A stretch of 64,000 nucleotides of DNA. Origin: Streptomyces bungoensis. Lineage in GTDB: Bacteria; Actinomycetota; Actinomycetes; Streptomycetales; Streptomycetaceae. The notes below the pieces were generated by a model. It searched no databases. It saw only the letters and a list, made by a program, of their open reading frames with translations, and was not told the DNA's origin. The position numbers and the translations under genes are program-made. Every line of letters starts with the position of its first letter. The stretch's first letter is position 1. This document shows positions 34,137 to 44,038 of the stretch, piece by piece. The stretch spans positions 1 through 64,000 of the forward strand of contig NZ_KQ948862.1 of the NCBI RefSeq assembly GCF_001514215.1. The letters run 5' to 3'.

Positions 34137-34443
34137 CGATGAACTCCCCTTCGCCGGAGCCGAGTTGGCGGCAGCGTAGGAGAGATTGATTACTGTTCGG
34201 TAGCCCCTGGAGGAACCGGAAGGAGACAACTGCGCGGCCTGCGGGCCGGGTGCCGTGGCGGTCCTCGGGCGCCGGCCCGCACCCGTGTGATCCAATGGCC
34301 GCGGAGCCGGGGCCGCGCACCGCGGCGGGATTCGCCCGCGCGGCCCTCGACTGTCTGGGCGCGACCGTCCGCTGAGGGGCACGACTCCTCGGCCCTCAGC
34401 CGCGCCGCAAGTCCCTCGGCCGTGGCGTGAACCGGGGAACCTC

Positions 34444-34785
34444 GGACCTTGCGGACACGCACCCCGCGGCCGCACAACAGGGCGAGGTTCTCGGGGGCCG
34501 ACGTAAGGACGGTCACCGTGTGGGGTGAGGCCAGTGCCGTGGCGGCCACGATGGCATCCAGTGCGTACTTGTGCCCGTGCAGCCCGGCCGGGGCGAGGAG
34601 CCTGCTCGCCTGGCAGGCGATCGCTTCGGTGGGCGGGACGATCTTGACGCGGGAGGCGGCGTGGTCGAAGCGGGCTTGGCCGAACTTGGGGTCACGTGCT
34701 TCGACGAGGGTCACCGAGCTCGTGACGACGCGGATGTCCTCCGCCTCGGAAGCGGCCAGCCACTCCGTGAGTTCAGGTGTGCGCC
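34444..34785 (-). pseudogene. Remnant of a PIN-domain protein (toxin-type nuclease), N-terminus missing
   Basis: The minus strand encodes a C-terminal PIN segment: RTPELTEWLAASEAEDIRVV, TSSVTLVEARDPKFGQARF, then KIVPPTEAIACQASRLLAPAG, HKYALDAIVAATALA and VTVLTSAPENLALLCG. The acidic residues of the second half (E of TLVEA, D of ALDAIVA) remain. The first strand with its catalytic Asp is absent: upstream the frame runs into the 3' end of the multicopper oxidase region with non-coding composition. Downstream the frame also drifts on for about 85 non-PIN-like residues to 34190. No antitoxin gene is adjacent. It is probably the relic of a VapC-like or stand-alone PIN gene. Confidence 0.65.
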
Positions 34786-34829
34786 TGGGCGGCGGCGGGG
34801 CGCGATCTCCGTCCCGCCGCCGGCCCGGC

Positions 34830-36311
34830 TCACTTCAGGTAGCCGAGGATCGTCATCATGCCGCTCTCGGCGTGGTACTGGTTGTGGCAGTGCAGCATCC
34901 ACAGGCCGGGGTTGTCGGCGTCGAAGTCGGCGACGATCTTGCGGTGGGGGAGCACGACGGCGGTGTCCTTCAGCGCGCCGGCGGCGTTGTCGCCGTTCAG
35001 CGCGAAGGTGTGGCCGTGCAGGTGCACGGGGTGCCACATGTCGGTGGCGTTGATGAGGGTGAGCCGGACGCGTTCCCCGGCGCGGACCGGGTGGCGCCGG
35101 TAGGGGTCGTGGGGCCGGTGGTCGAAGGCCCAGTCGTACTTCCTCATGCCGCCGGTGAGCGTGAGGCGCAGTTCGCGGTCGGGCTGGCGGTCCTCCAGCG
35201 CCACGGACTCGTCGGGCACCAGGCTGCGGGCGGGGACGACCCGCCCCTCCAGTTCGTCCGGGCGGACCCGGGGAGAGGGCAGGCTCCTGCCGTTGCCGGT
35301 GCGCAGGACGGCGAGGGCCTGGCCCTGCTTGCCCTCGGGCAGGGCGACGAGCGGGAAGACGCCGTCCCCGGCGGTGACGAGCACGTCGTAGCGCTCGGCC
35401 ATGCCGACGAGCAGGGCGTCGGTCTCCTCGTGCTGCACCGGGTAGCCGTCGGTGTGCGTGACGGTCATGGTGTGACCGCCCAGCGCGACCCGGAACGCGG
35501 TCTCGGAGCCGGCGTTGACGATGCGCAGCCGGACGCGGTCGCCGGGGCGGCACCTGAACACCGAAGGGCTGTCCGGCAGTCGGCCGTTGACGAGGTAGCA
35601 CGGGTAGGCCACATGCCCCCCGTCGCCGTCGAGCAGGCGGCTGTGGGAGTCGTGCAGCACCCGGTAGGGGCCCGCCGTCGAACCGCCATGGTGCAGTTGG
35701 CGCAGCACCTGGTCCGGGGTCGAACCGCGCACGCCGTCCACCCAGTCGTCCAGGACGACCAGCCACTCGTGGTCGTACTCGAGCGGTTCCTTGGGGTCGT
35801 CGACGACGAACGGCGCGTACAGCGCCCGGTCGGGCTGGAGTCCGACGTGGGAGTGGAGGAGGTAGGTGCCCGGGTGGGAGACGGCGAACCGGTAGGTGAA
35901 GTCGGCCCCCGGGCGGACGGCGCGCTGCGTCACGTCGGGGGTGCCGTCCATGTCGCAGCGCAGCCGCACCCCGTGCGCGTGCAGGGTCGTGTCGGCCGGC
36001 AGGCGGTTGGTGAGGGTGAGGTTCAGGACGTCGCCGGCGGTGACGCGCACCAGCGGACCGGGCAGCGTCTCGTCGTAGGCCCAGCTCCGCACGGTCCGGC
36101 CGCCCAGGTCCAGCGTGGACTCGGCCGCGGTGAAGCGGAACGAGCGCACCGGGCCGGACCCGCGTCTGCGCTCGGCGGCGGCCACCTCCGGACCCGACGG
36201 GTCGACGAACGCCGCCTCCTGCGACCGGGCGGGGGCGAAGGCGGACAGCAGGCCCGCGCCCGCGGCGGCGAGAGGGACACTGAGCAGGGTGCGCCGGGAA
36301 GGTGTGTGCAT
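34830..36311 (-). CDS. Tat-exported multicopper oxidase (laccase/bilirubin-oxidase-like)
   Basis: This 493-residue three-domain multicopper oxidase has a twin-arginine signal (TPSRRTLLSVPLAAAGAG, cut near APARS). Copper ligands lie in four clusters: TTLHAHGVRL (near 115), YLLHSHVG, HPVHLHGHTF and the C-terminal MLHCHNQYHAESGMM, which holds the type 1 His, Cys and Met. The first cluster is HAHG rather than the common HWHG. It oxidises metals or phenols outside the cell. The ATG is preceded by an AT-rich TATAAC stretch. It is a single gene; no copper chaperone is adjacent. Confidence 0.92.
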   Translation of the reverse strand: MHTPSRRTLLSVPLAAAGAGLLSAFAPARSQEAAFVDPSGPEVAAAERRRGSGPVRSFRFTAAESTLDLGGRTVRSWAYDETLPGPLVRVTAGDVLNLTLTNRLPADTTLHAHGVRLRCDMDGTPDVTQRAVRPGADFTYRFAVSHPGTYLLHSHVGLQPDRALYAPFVVDDPKEPLEYDHEWLVVLDDWVDGVRGSTPDQVLRQLHHGGSTAGPYRVLHDSHSRLLDGDGGHVAYPCYLVNGRLPDSPSVFRCRPGDRVRLRIVNAGSETAFRVALGGHTMTVTHTDGYPVQHEETDALLVGMAERYDVLVTAGDGVFPLVALPEGKQGQALAVLRTGNGRSLPSPRVRPDELEGRVVPARSLVPDESVALEDRQPDRELRLTLTGGMRKYDWAFDHRPHDPYRRHPVRAGERVRLTLINATDMWHPVHLHGHTFALNGDNAAGALKDTAVVLPHRKIVADFDADNPGLWMLHCHNQYHAESGMMTILGYLK

Positions 36312-36416
36312 GGCAGCTATAACACACGCTTTGTGACGGATGTACCCCGGAGCGTGGGCGGTGTCGGCTCCGGGTGCCCCGGACGGAGGGCAGTCACCCG
36401 CCCCCTCGGCACTCGG

Positions 36417-37784
<1,368 letters not shown>

Positions 37785-37803
37785 GGTCACTCCTCAGGAC
37801 AAG

Positions 37804-37833
37804 GGTGGGGCACTCACCGTCGAGTGCCCCACC
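37804..37833 (-). terminator. Terminator of the gcv/glyA transcript
   Basis: GGTGGGGCACTC (37804-37815) pairs with 37822-37833 around a 6-base loop, 8 bases past the glyA stop and 20 bases ahead of the sdaA start. Confidence 0.75.
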
Positions 37834-37840
37834 GGGGGAC

Positions 37841-39106
37841 TTACTTGTTCAGACCCGGGTACAGCGGGTGCTTGTCGGCCAGGGCCTTCACCCGGGCCTT
37901 GAGGGCCTCCGCGTCGTAGGACGGCTTCAGCGCCTCGGCGATCACGTCCGCGACCTCGGCGAAGTCCTCGGCCGTGAAGCCGCGGGTGGCCAGGGCGGGC
38001 GTGCCGATCCGCAGGCCCGAGGTGACCATCGGGGGACGCGGGTCGTTCGGGACGGCGTTGCGGTTGACGGTGATGCCGACCTCGTGGAGCCGGTCCTCGG
38101 CCTGCTGCCCGTCCAGTTCGGACGCGCGCAGGTCCACCAGGATCAGGTGCACGTCCGTGCCGCCGGACAGCACGTTCACGCCGGCCTCGCGGGCGTCGGC
38201 CGCGGTCAGGCGCTCGGCGAGGATGCGCGCACCCTCCACCGTACGCCGCTGGCGCTCCTTGAAGTCCTCCGAGGCGGCGACCTTGAAGGAGACCGCCTTC
38301 GCCGCGATCACGTGCTCCAGGGGGCCGCCCTGGAAGCCCGGGAAGACCGAGGAGTTCAGCTTCTTCGCGAAGTCCTTCTTCGCCAGGATGATGCCGCCGC
38401 GCGGGCCGCCCAGGGTCTTGTGCGTGGTCGAGGTGACCACGTCCGCGTGCTCCACCGGGTTCGGGTGCAGACCCGCGGCGACCAGGCCCGCGAAGTGCGC
38501 CATGTCGACCCACAGGTACGCCTCGACCTCGTCGGCGATCCGGCGGAACTCGGCGAAGTCGAGCTGCCGGGGGTACGCCGACCAGCCCGCGATGATCACC
38601 TTCGGGCGGTGCTCCCTGGCGAGCTTCTCGACCTCGGCCATGTCGACCAGGCCGGTCTCGGGGTCCACGTGGTAGGCCACCACGTTGAACTGCTTGCCGG
38701 AGAAGTTCAGGCGCATGCCGTGGGTCAGGTGGCCGCCGTGCGCCAGGTCCAGGCCGAGGATGGTGTCCCCGGGCTGGGCGAGGGCGAACAGGGCCGCCTG
38801 GTTCGCGGAGGCGCCCGAGTGGGGCTGGACGTTGGCGTACTCGGCGCCGAACAGCTCCTTGACCCGGTCGATGGCGATCTGCTCGGCGACGTCGACGTGC
38901 TCGCAGCCGCCGTAGTAGCGGCGGCCCGGGTAGCCCTCGGCGTACTTGTTGGTGAGGACCGAGCCCTGGGCCTCCATCACCGCGAGCGGCGCGAAGTTCT
39001 CGGACGCGATCATCTCCAGCGTGGACTGCTGGCGGACGAGCTCGGCGTCGACCGCGGCGGCGACCTCCGGGTCCAGCTCGTGCAGGGACGTGTTCAGGAC
39101 GGACAT
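37841..39106 (-). CDS. glyA: Serine hydroxymethyltransferase
   Basis: This 421-residue PLP enzyme interconverts serine and glycine with tetrahydrofolate. Family motifs are clear: [55 protein letters not shown] and the PLP lysine K230 in [14 protein letters not shown]. The length is typical. It starts 14 bases after the gcvH stop, so the two are co-transcribed. Glycine cleavage supplies methylene-THF, and GlyA uses it to turn a second glycine into serine. A terminator separates it from sdaA. Confidence 0.97.
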   Translation of the reverse strand: MSVLNTSLHELDPEVAAAVDAELVRQQSTLEMIASENFAPLAVMEAQGSVLTNKYAEGYPGRRYYGGCEHVDVAEQIAIDRVKELFGAEYANVQPHSGASANQAALFALAQPGDTILGLDLAHGGHLTHGMRLNFSGKQFNVVAYHVDPETGLVDMAEVEKLAREHRPKVIIAGWSAYPRQLDFAEFRRIADEVEAYLWVDMAHFAGLVAAGLHPNPVEHADVVTSTTHKTLGGPRGGIILAKKDFAKKLNSSVFPGFQGGPLEHVIAAKAVSFKVAASEDFKERQRRTVEGARILAERLTAADAREAGVNVLSGGTDVHLILVDLRASELDGQQAEDRLHEVGITVNRNAVPNDPRPPMVTSGLRIGTPALATRGFTAEDFAEVADVIAEALKPSYDAEALKARVKALADKHPLYPGLNK

Positions 39107-39120
39107 TCGGCTACGACTCC

Positions 39121-39498
39121 TCAGCCGGCGGTGTGGGCGGCGTACTCGTCGGCGGAGAGCAGGTCGGCCGGCTCCTCCGTGACGCGTACCTTGAACAGCC
39201 AGCCGCCCCCGAAGGGGGCGGAGTTCACCAGCGACGGGTCGTTGACGACGTCCTCGTTGGTCTCGGTGACCTCACCGGTGACCGGCGAGTACAGGTCGGA
39301 GACGGACTTGGTCGACTCCAGCTCGCCGCAGGTCTCACCCGCGGACACCGTGGAGCCGACCTCGGGGAGCTGGGCGTAGACGACGTCGCCGAGCGCGTTG
39401 GCCGCGAACTCGGTGATGCCGACCGTCGCGACGCCGTCCTCGGCGGCCGACAGCCACTCGTGCTCCTTGCTGTAGCGCAGCTGCTGGGGGTTGCTCAT
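39121..39498 (-). CDS. gcvH: Glycine cleavage system H protein
   Basis: This 125-residue lipoyl carrier shuttles the aminomethyl group between the P, T and L proteins. The start [11 protein letters not shown], the [21 protein letters not shown] segment and the lipoylated K64 in [16 protein letters not shown] are all standard. It lies between gcvT (121 bases upstream) and glyA (14 bases downstream). The P-protein gene is not in the window. Confidence 0.97.
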   Translation of the reverse strand: MSNPQQLRYSKEHEWLSAAEDGVATVGITEFAANALGDVVYAQLPEVGSTVSAGETCGELESTKSVSDLYSPVTGEVTETNEDVVNDPSLVNSAPFGGGWLFKVRVTEEPADLLSADEYAAHTAG

Positions 39499-39619
39499 GG
39501 CCTGAATTCTCCTGTACGCGGGTGAATGCTGGGGAAAGGGGGGCGGCTGGAAGCGCACGGGTGCGGCACCGGTGTGCCCCACCGCGCCTCCGGCCGGGAG
39601 GTCGGGGGTTACGACGGTG

Positions 39620-40747
39620 TCACTTCTGGCGCTTGTAGAAGGGCAGCGCCACGACCTGGTACGGCTCGTGGCTGCCCCGGATGTCCACGCCGACGCCCTC
39701 GGTGCCCGGCGCCGCGTGCGCGGCGTCGACGTAGGCCATGGCGATCGGCTTGCCCAGCGTGGGGGAGGGGGCGCCGGAGGTGACCTCGCCGACCACCTCG
39801 CCGCCCACGACGACGGCGTACCCGGCGCGCGGCACGCGGCGGCCCTCGGCGACCAGGCCGACCAGCACCCGCGGCGGGTTCTGGTCGGCACGGGCGGCGG
39901 CTTCGGCGAGCGCCTCGCGGCCCACGAAGTCGCCCTCCTTCTCGAACTTCACCACCCGGCCGAGGCCGGCGTCGAACGGCGTCAGGGAGGTGGTCAGCTC
40001 GTGCCCGTACAGCGGCATGCCCGCCTCCAGGCGCAGCGTGTCCCGGCAGGACAGGCCGCACGGCACCAGGCCGGCGCCCTCGCCCGCCTTGGTCAGCGCC
40101 TGCCACAGCTCCACCGCGTGCTCGGGCTTCACGAACAGCTCGAAGCCGTCCTCGCCGGTGTAGCCGGTGCGGGCGATCAGCGCCGGCACGCCGGCGACCG
40201 TGCCCGGCAGGCCCGCGTAGTACTTCAGGCCGTCCAGGTCGGCGTCGGTGAGGGACGCGAGGATGCCGGGGGACTCCGGGCCCTGCACGGCGATCAGCGC
40301 GTAGGCGTCCCGGTCGTCGCGCACCTCGGCGTCGAAGCCCGCGGCACGCTCGGTCAGCGCGTCCAGCACCACCTGGGCGTTGGAGGCGTTCGCCACGACC
40401 ATGTACTCGGTCTCGGCCAGCCGGTAGACGATCAGGTCGTCCAGGATGCCGCCGTCGGCCTGGCAGATCATGGTGTAGCGGGCGCGGCCGACGCCGACGG
40501 AGGCGATGTTGCCGACCAGGGCGTAGTTCAGGAGGGCGGCCGCCCCGGGGCCGGTCACGGTGATCTCGCCCATGTGGGAGAGGTCGAACAGGCCGGCCTT
40601 CGTGCGCACCGCGAGGTGCTCGTCGCGCTCCGAGCCGTAGCGCAGGGGCATGTCCCAGCCGGCGAAGTCGGTCATCGTCGCACCGAGCGAGCGGTGCAGC
40701 GCGTCCAGCGCGGTGCGCCGCGGTCCAGTGGGTTCGGTACTGCTCAT
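39620..40747 (-). CDS. gcvT: Glycine cleavage system aminomethyltransferase (T protein)
   Basis: This 375-residue T protein releases ammonia from the H-bound intermediate and gives methylene-THF. Motifs are [60 protein letters not shown] and the C-terminal [25 protein letters not shown] longer in-frame start at 40879 lies inside the riboswitch and is rejected. ATG 40747 follows GGGAGACGACCG. Expression is very probably switched on by glycine through the leader at 40765-40995. Confidence 0.97.
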   Translation of the reverse strand: MSSTEPTGPRRTALDALHRSLGATMTDFAGWDMPLRYGSERDEHLAVRTKAGLFDLSHMGEITVTGPGAAALLNYALVGNIASVGVGRARYTMICQADGGILDDLIVYRLAETEYMVVANASNAQVVLDALTERAAGFDAEVRDDRDAYALIAVQGPESPGILASLTDADLDGLKYYAGLPGTVAGVPALIARTGYTGEDGFELFVKPEHAVELWQALTKAGEGAGLVPCGLSCRDTLRLEAGMPLYGHELTTSLTPFDAGLGRVVKFEKEGDFVGREALAEAAARADQNPPRVLVGLVAEGRRVPRAGYAVVVGGEVVGEVTSGAPSPTLGKPIAMAYVDAAHAAPGTEGVGVDIRGSHEPYQVVALPFYKRQK

Positions 40748-40764
40748 CGGTCGGTCGTCTCCCA

Positions 40765-40995
40765 GGCAGATATGACAGGCGAGGAACGTTCCTCCCCATC
40801 TGTCATCGGAACCTGAGAGGTTCGCCAGGACCGCCACGGGGGCGATCACGGCTTGCACCTTGGGTGGAGCCACTGACACAGCGGCCCGCTTTTCAGATGT
40901 GCCTCGCCCGCGCGGTAACGGGGCCTGAGAGATTCAAGGGAGGGACTTGCTCCTTCGGCGCCCCGACGACCATGGCCGGGGACTCTCCCGCGCGG
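40765..40995 (-). ncRNA. Glycine riboswitch (probably tandem aptamers) in the gcvT leader
   Basis: On the minus strand the leader shows the GcvT aptamer signature: GGGAGAGTCC near 40985, GCCGAAGGAGCAA near 40950 and TCTCTCAGGCCCC near 40925. A second aptamer-like segment ends in AACCTCTCAGGTTCCGATGACAG near 40812. A hairpin then follows (TGACAG paired with CTGTCA, with GAGGAA/TTCCTC inside, 40772-40806), ending just before the ribosome site of gcvT; it may be the expression platform. The class is well known to activate gcv genes when glycine binds. Boundaries are approximate. Confidence 0.85.
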
Positions 40996-41179
40996 ATTCA
41001 AGCGGCCGGTATGCAGTTGGCGGGGCCATCATTGCACGCCACGCCCCCGGTCGTCAGGGCCCGCATCTGTAACCGAGCTGTGGCAGGACGCGCACGGAAC
41101 CGACGGACATCGCCCATTACCTTCTCTTTACACGTGACGGGCATGGGGATTACCAGGCCCACAGGGGAGGACGATCACG

Positions 41180-41872
41180 GTGAACAGGACCACGGCCTAC
41201 GCCGCCGGCCCCGGCCTCGCGGTACCGCAGCAGCCCTCCGCCACGGCCCGCGCACGCGCGGCGGACCGCCCCGCCCCGGTGGTGCGCGACCTGCGCGACC
41301 GCGCCGGCCGCGGCCCGCACGCCCTGCTCTTCGGGCCCCGCGACCTGGTGGTGATCACCGGCCTGCCCGGCAGCGGCAAGTCCACGCTGATGCGCCGCGC
41401 GGTCCGCGGCCGGCGCATCGACTCCCAGGACAGCCGCGACCACTGGGCCGCCCGCGTGCCCCGCTTCCTCCCCTACGCGCTGTACCGCCCGCTGGTCCGC
41501 GTCACGCACTTCGCCGCACTGCGCCGCGCCCTCCGGGCGGGCGAGGGAGTCGTCGTGCACGACTGCGGCACCCAGGCCTGGGTGCGCGCCTGGCTGGCCA
41601 GGGAGGCCCGCCGCCGCGGCGCCACCCTGCACCTGCTCCTGCTCGACGTCACCCCCGAGACGGCCCGGCAGGGCCAGCGCGAGCGCGGCCGGGGCGTCTC
41701 CCGCTACGCCTTCCGCCGCCACCGCCGTACGACGGCCCGCATGCTGCGCGCGGTGGAGCGGGGGCACCTCCCCGCCGGCTGCGGCTCCGCGGTCCTGCTG
41801 GACCGCACCGCGGCGGACGTCCTGCGCCGGATCGGCTTCACCGGATCGGGGACTGTCACCGGAACCCGCTAG
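41180..41872 (+). CDS. P-loop NTPase, small kinase-like (AAA_33 type)
   Basis: This 230-residue protein has a Walker A motif in VVITGLPGSGKSTLMRRA (about residues 57-74) after a 50-residue Arg/Ala-rich leader. A region WAARVPRFLPYALYRPLVRVTH follows, then EGVVVHDCGTQAWVRAWLAREARRRG, which looks like the Walker B strand with a lid (RERGRGVSRYAFRRHRR). Such proteins phosphorylate small molecules or RNA ends, and the substrate is unknown. GTG 41180 follows GGGGAGGACG. It diverges from the gcv operon, and the intervening 432 bases (40748-41179) are mostly riboswitch. Confidence 0.8.
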   Translation: MNRTTAYAAGPGLAVPQQPSATARARAADRPAPVVRDLRDRAGRGPHALLFGPRDLVVITGLPGSGKSTLMRRAVRGRRIDSQDSRDHWAARVPRFLPYALYRPLVRVTHFAALRRALRAGEGVVVHDCGTQAWVRAWLAREARRRGATLHLLLLDVTPETARQGQRERGRGVSRYAFRRHRRTTARMLRAVERGHLPAGCGSAVLLDRTAADVLRRIGFTGSGTVTGTR

Positions 41873-41915
41873 CCTTCTGACCCGTATCCAGTGGTACCCG
41901 GCAGGCGGCAGGCAG

Positions 41916-42710
41916 ATGGACTTCTCGGCGGCGGACTTTCCCGCGGACATCCCGGCACAGGCACACCCCCACCCGCACGGCGGCTGGCCGGGCAACGAAC
42001 TGGAGGAGGTGCTCTCCGCCTCCCTCGGCATACCCGCCGCCGGCGGGCGGATCATCGAGGTGCTGGGCCGCAGCTTCCTGTGGATCCCGCTGCCGGGCGG
42101 CGGCGGACCGCACAGCGGGCCCCTGGACCTGCCCACCCTGGAGATCGAGGGCCAGGTCCACGTCCCGGTGTTCAGCTCCGAGGAGCAGCTCCGCCAGGCG
42201 GCCGGCCCGCACATGTCGTTCACCATCGCCCCGGCCGTGGAGTTCGCCCAGGGCCTGCCCCCGCAGGCGGGCATCGCGATCAACCCCGGCGGCGTGGTCG
42301 GCGTCCCGCTCCCGCCGGAGGCGGTCGCCGAGCTCTGCCGCGCCGGCCGCACCCCGCTCGACGGCCCCGGCACCGGCGGCCGGGTCCGCCTCTTCGAGCC
42401 GGACTGGCAGGACGACCCGGTCGACTTCCTCTCCGCCGCCTCCGCCGAGTTCACCGAGACCGGCGTGGTCCTCACCGCCCGCCGCTGCCTCGCCGCCGTC
42501 GAGACGGCCGACCCGGTCCTGTTCGTCGGCGTCGAACTCTCCCAGTGGGAGGGCGACCTGCGCGCCCGCCCGCTCGAAGCCCTCGGCAGGGCGCTGGGCC
42601 GGGTCCCGGTCAAGTGGCCCGTCAACCTGGTCCTCCTCGACGTGGCCCAGGACCCGGTGGTCGACTGGCTGAAGACCAACGTCCGCCCCTTCTACCAGTA
42701 CGGCCACTGA
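41916..42710 (+). CDS. SseB-like protein, first of a tandem pair
   Basis: This 264-residue cytoplasmic protein carries an SseB N-terminal-type domain: ELEEVLSASLGIPAAGGRIIEVL, FLWIPLPGGGG, LEIEGQVHVPVFSSEEQLRQAAGPH and GLPPQAGIAINPGGVVGVPLPP. The C-terminal half ends in QDPVVDWLKTNVRPFY, a motif shared with the next gene. SseB was named for enhanced serine sensitivity in E. coli; its biochemical role is poorly known. The location beside sdaA, glyA and gcv is suggestive. Confidence 0.82.
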   Translation: MDFSAADFPADIPAQAHPHPHGGWPGNELEEVLSASLGIPAAGGRIIEVLGRSFLWIPLPGGGGPHSGPLDLPTLEIEGQVHVPVFSSEEQLRQAAGPHMSFTIAPAVEFAQGLPPQAGIAINPGGVVGVPLPPEAVAELCRAGRTPLDGPGTGGRVRLFEPDWQDDPVDFLSAASAEFTETGVVLTARRCLAAVETADPVLFVGVELSQWEGDLRARPLEALGRALGRVPVKWPVNLVLLDVAQDPVVDWLKTNVRPFYQYGH

Positions 42711-42892
42711 CCACCCGACGCGGGGACAGCCGGCCTCGGGGGCGCGGGGCCGTGTCCGATGTGCGGTTCCGCCGCGGGGGGCGCGAGAACCCACCACGAA
42801 CCCGCACTCGCGCACGAGCACAAGGCCCCGAGCCACCGGGCGCTTAAGCTGTGTCCGAACACGGGGTGAGAAGCGAAGGGGCGGTAAGACAG

Positions 42893-43687
42893 GTGAGCGC
42901 GAGCCCAAGCGGCAGCGTCGAGCACATGCTGCGCCAGGTGACCCCCGGCCGCTACGACGCCTACGAGGCACTGCTGCGCGCCCTCGCCACCCCCTCCTCC
43001 GGCCAGATCTGGATGCTCCTGTGGCACGGCCAGGCCGGCTCCCCGGACGCCCAGTACGGGAACATGGAGGTCGACGGCTGCCACTACGCCCCCTGCGTGA
43101 CCTCCGCCCAGGAGCTCTCGGCCAGCGGCTGGAGCCGGTCGTACGAGGTGGTCGACGGGCTCGACGTGGCCCGCACCCTCTACCCCGACCACTACGGCCT
43201 CTGGCTCAACCCGCACGCCCCCGGCGGCGGCGTCGGAGTCCCCTGGCTGGACCTGCGCCGCATCGCCACCGGCCTGGACCGCCAGCCCGCCGGCCCGCTG
43301 CGCCTCGGCGAGCCCGGCGTCGAGGTCCCCCAGTTCTACGCCCTCCTCGCGCAGAACGCCCACCGCACCCCCGCGCTGCGCTCGCTGCGCCGCGCCTGGG
43401 TGCAGCCCGCGCTCGGGGCGCCGTACCTCGCCATCGGCCTGGACGTGTACGACACCTCGCCGGCCGCGGTCGACTCGGTGCGCGCGATGATGCAGCAGTC
43501 CGTCGGCGCGGTCCCGGAGGGCCTGCCGGTGTCGACGGTCGCGATGACCGACGACTACGACCCGGTCGTGATGTGGATGCGGGCCAACGCCCGCCCGTTC
43601 TACGACCGGGAGGCCCACGCGGCCCCGCCGCAGTCCCCGTCACCGGCCGCCGGATACGGTTATCCACCGGTCCACGGCGCCTACTGA
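42893..43687 (+). CDS. SseB-like protein, second of a tandem pair
   Basis: This 264-residue product is a diverged paralogue of the previous one. The N-terminal part is VEHMLRQVTPGRYDAYEALLRALA, WMLLWHGQ, CHYAPCVTSAQEL and LWLNPHAPGGGVGVPWLDL; the end is YDPVVMWMRANARPFYDREA, matching the partner. GTG 42893 with GAAGGGGCGG is preferred to GTG 42851, which has no ribosome site. TAAGCT at 42845-42850 fits a -10 box placing the RNA start near 42857. So it probably has its own promoter, 180 bases past the first copy, and a terminator behind it. Confidence 0.8.
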   Translation: MSASPSGSVEHMLRQVTPGRYDAYEALLRALATPSSGQIWMLLWHGQAGSPDAQYGNMEVDGCHYAPCVTSAQELSASGWSRSYEVVDGLDVARTLYPDHYGLWLNPHAPGGGVGVPWLDLRRIATGLDRQPAGPLRLGEPGVEVPQFYALLAQNAHRTPALRSLRRAWVQPALGAPYLAIGLDVYDTSPAAVDSVRAMMQQSVGAVPEGLPVSTVAMTDDYDPVVMWMRANARPFYDREAHAAPPQSPSPAAGYGYPPVHGAY

Positions 43688-43701
43688 CCGCCGGGCCCGC
43701 C

Positions 43702-43723
43702 CGTCCGGTCCGTGGACCGGACG
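43702..43723 (+). terminator. Terminator after the second SseB-like gene
   Basis: CGTCCGGTCC (43702-43711) is followed after GT by GGACCGGACG (43714-43723), a perfect inverted repeat 15 bases past the stop codon. Confidence 0.65.
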
Positions 43724-44038
43724 ACGGAATCGAACCACCGTCCGCGTTTCTGCGCGCGTAGATGAGTGGTGATTCGCGGGGATACGCGAAGAATCGCGAC
43801 GAATGTCCCAATTGGACGGTGTCCGATGCCCGTTACCCACTGATCGGATAACGGAATCCCCTGCACTGCATCACGGTTGCGCATACTTTCGCCGTCAGCT
43901 CTGGCGGGTGATCGCGGCGACGCTGAAGACTCGCGACTCAGACACGAGGTCGAGACCTCGTGATCTGGGCAAGTCGACAAAGCCGCAAACCGCGGCAGGC
44001 GCAGGCCGGTCACCACCGGCGAGAGGGGTCGGGTCACT
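43724..44038 (+). promoter_or_regulatory. Leader and promoter region of the peptide importer operon
   Basis: About 315 bases contain no gene. There are two clear inverted repeats: CCGTTA-N13-TAACGG (43830-43854), and a perfect 9-bp palindrome with a GA centre, CACGAGGTC/GACCTCGTG (43943-43962), about 77 bases before the GTG start. CATACTTT around 43881-43888 may be a -10 box. The palindrome lies downstream of it, so it could be an operator or an RNA hairpin. On the minus strand 43724-43750 looks like a tRNA T-arm, but no tRNA can be folded. Confidence 0.5.

Noticed and set aside
34190-34443. C-terminal continuation of the PIN remnant frame to 34190
   Set aside because: The sequence after the PIN fold is Arg/Pro-rich and has no family resemblance; it looks like read-through of a broken gene.
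40748-40879. Extended gcvT start at 40879
   Set aside because: It would lie inside the glycine riboswitch; the family start and a ribosome site are at 40747.
43724-43800. tRNA-like T-arm on the minus strand (GGTTCGATTCC with a foldable 5-bp stem)
   Set aside because: No matching acceptor arm, D-arm or anticodon arm can be placed upstream, and no CCA follows. It may be chance or a relic, but a tRNA cannot be supported.
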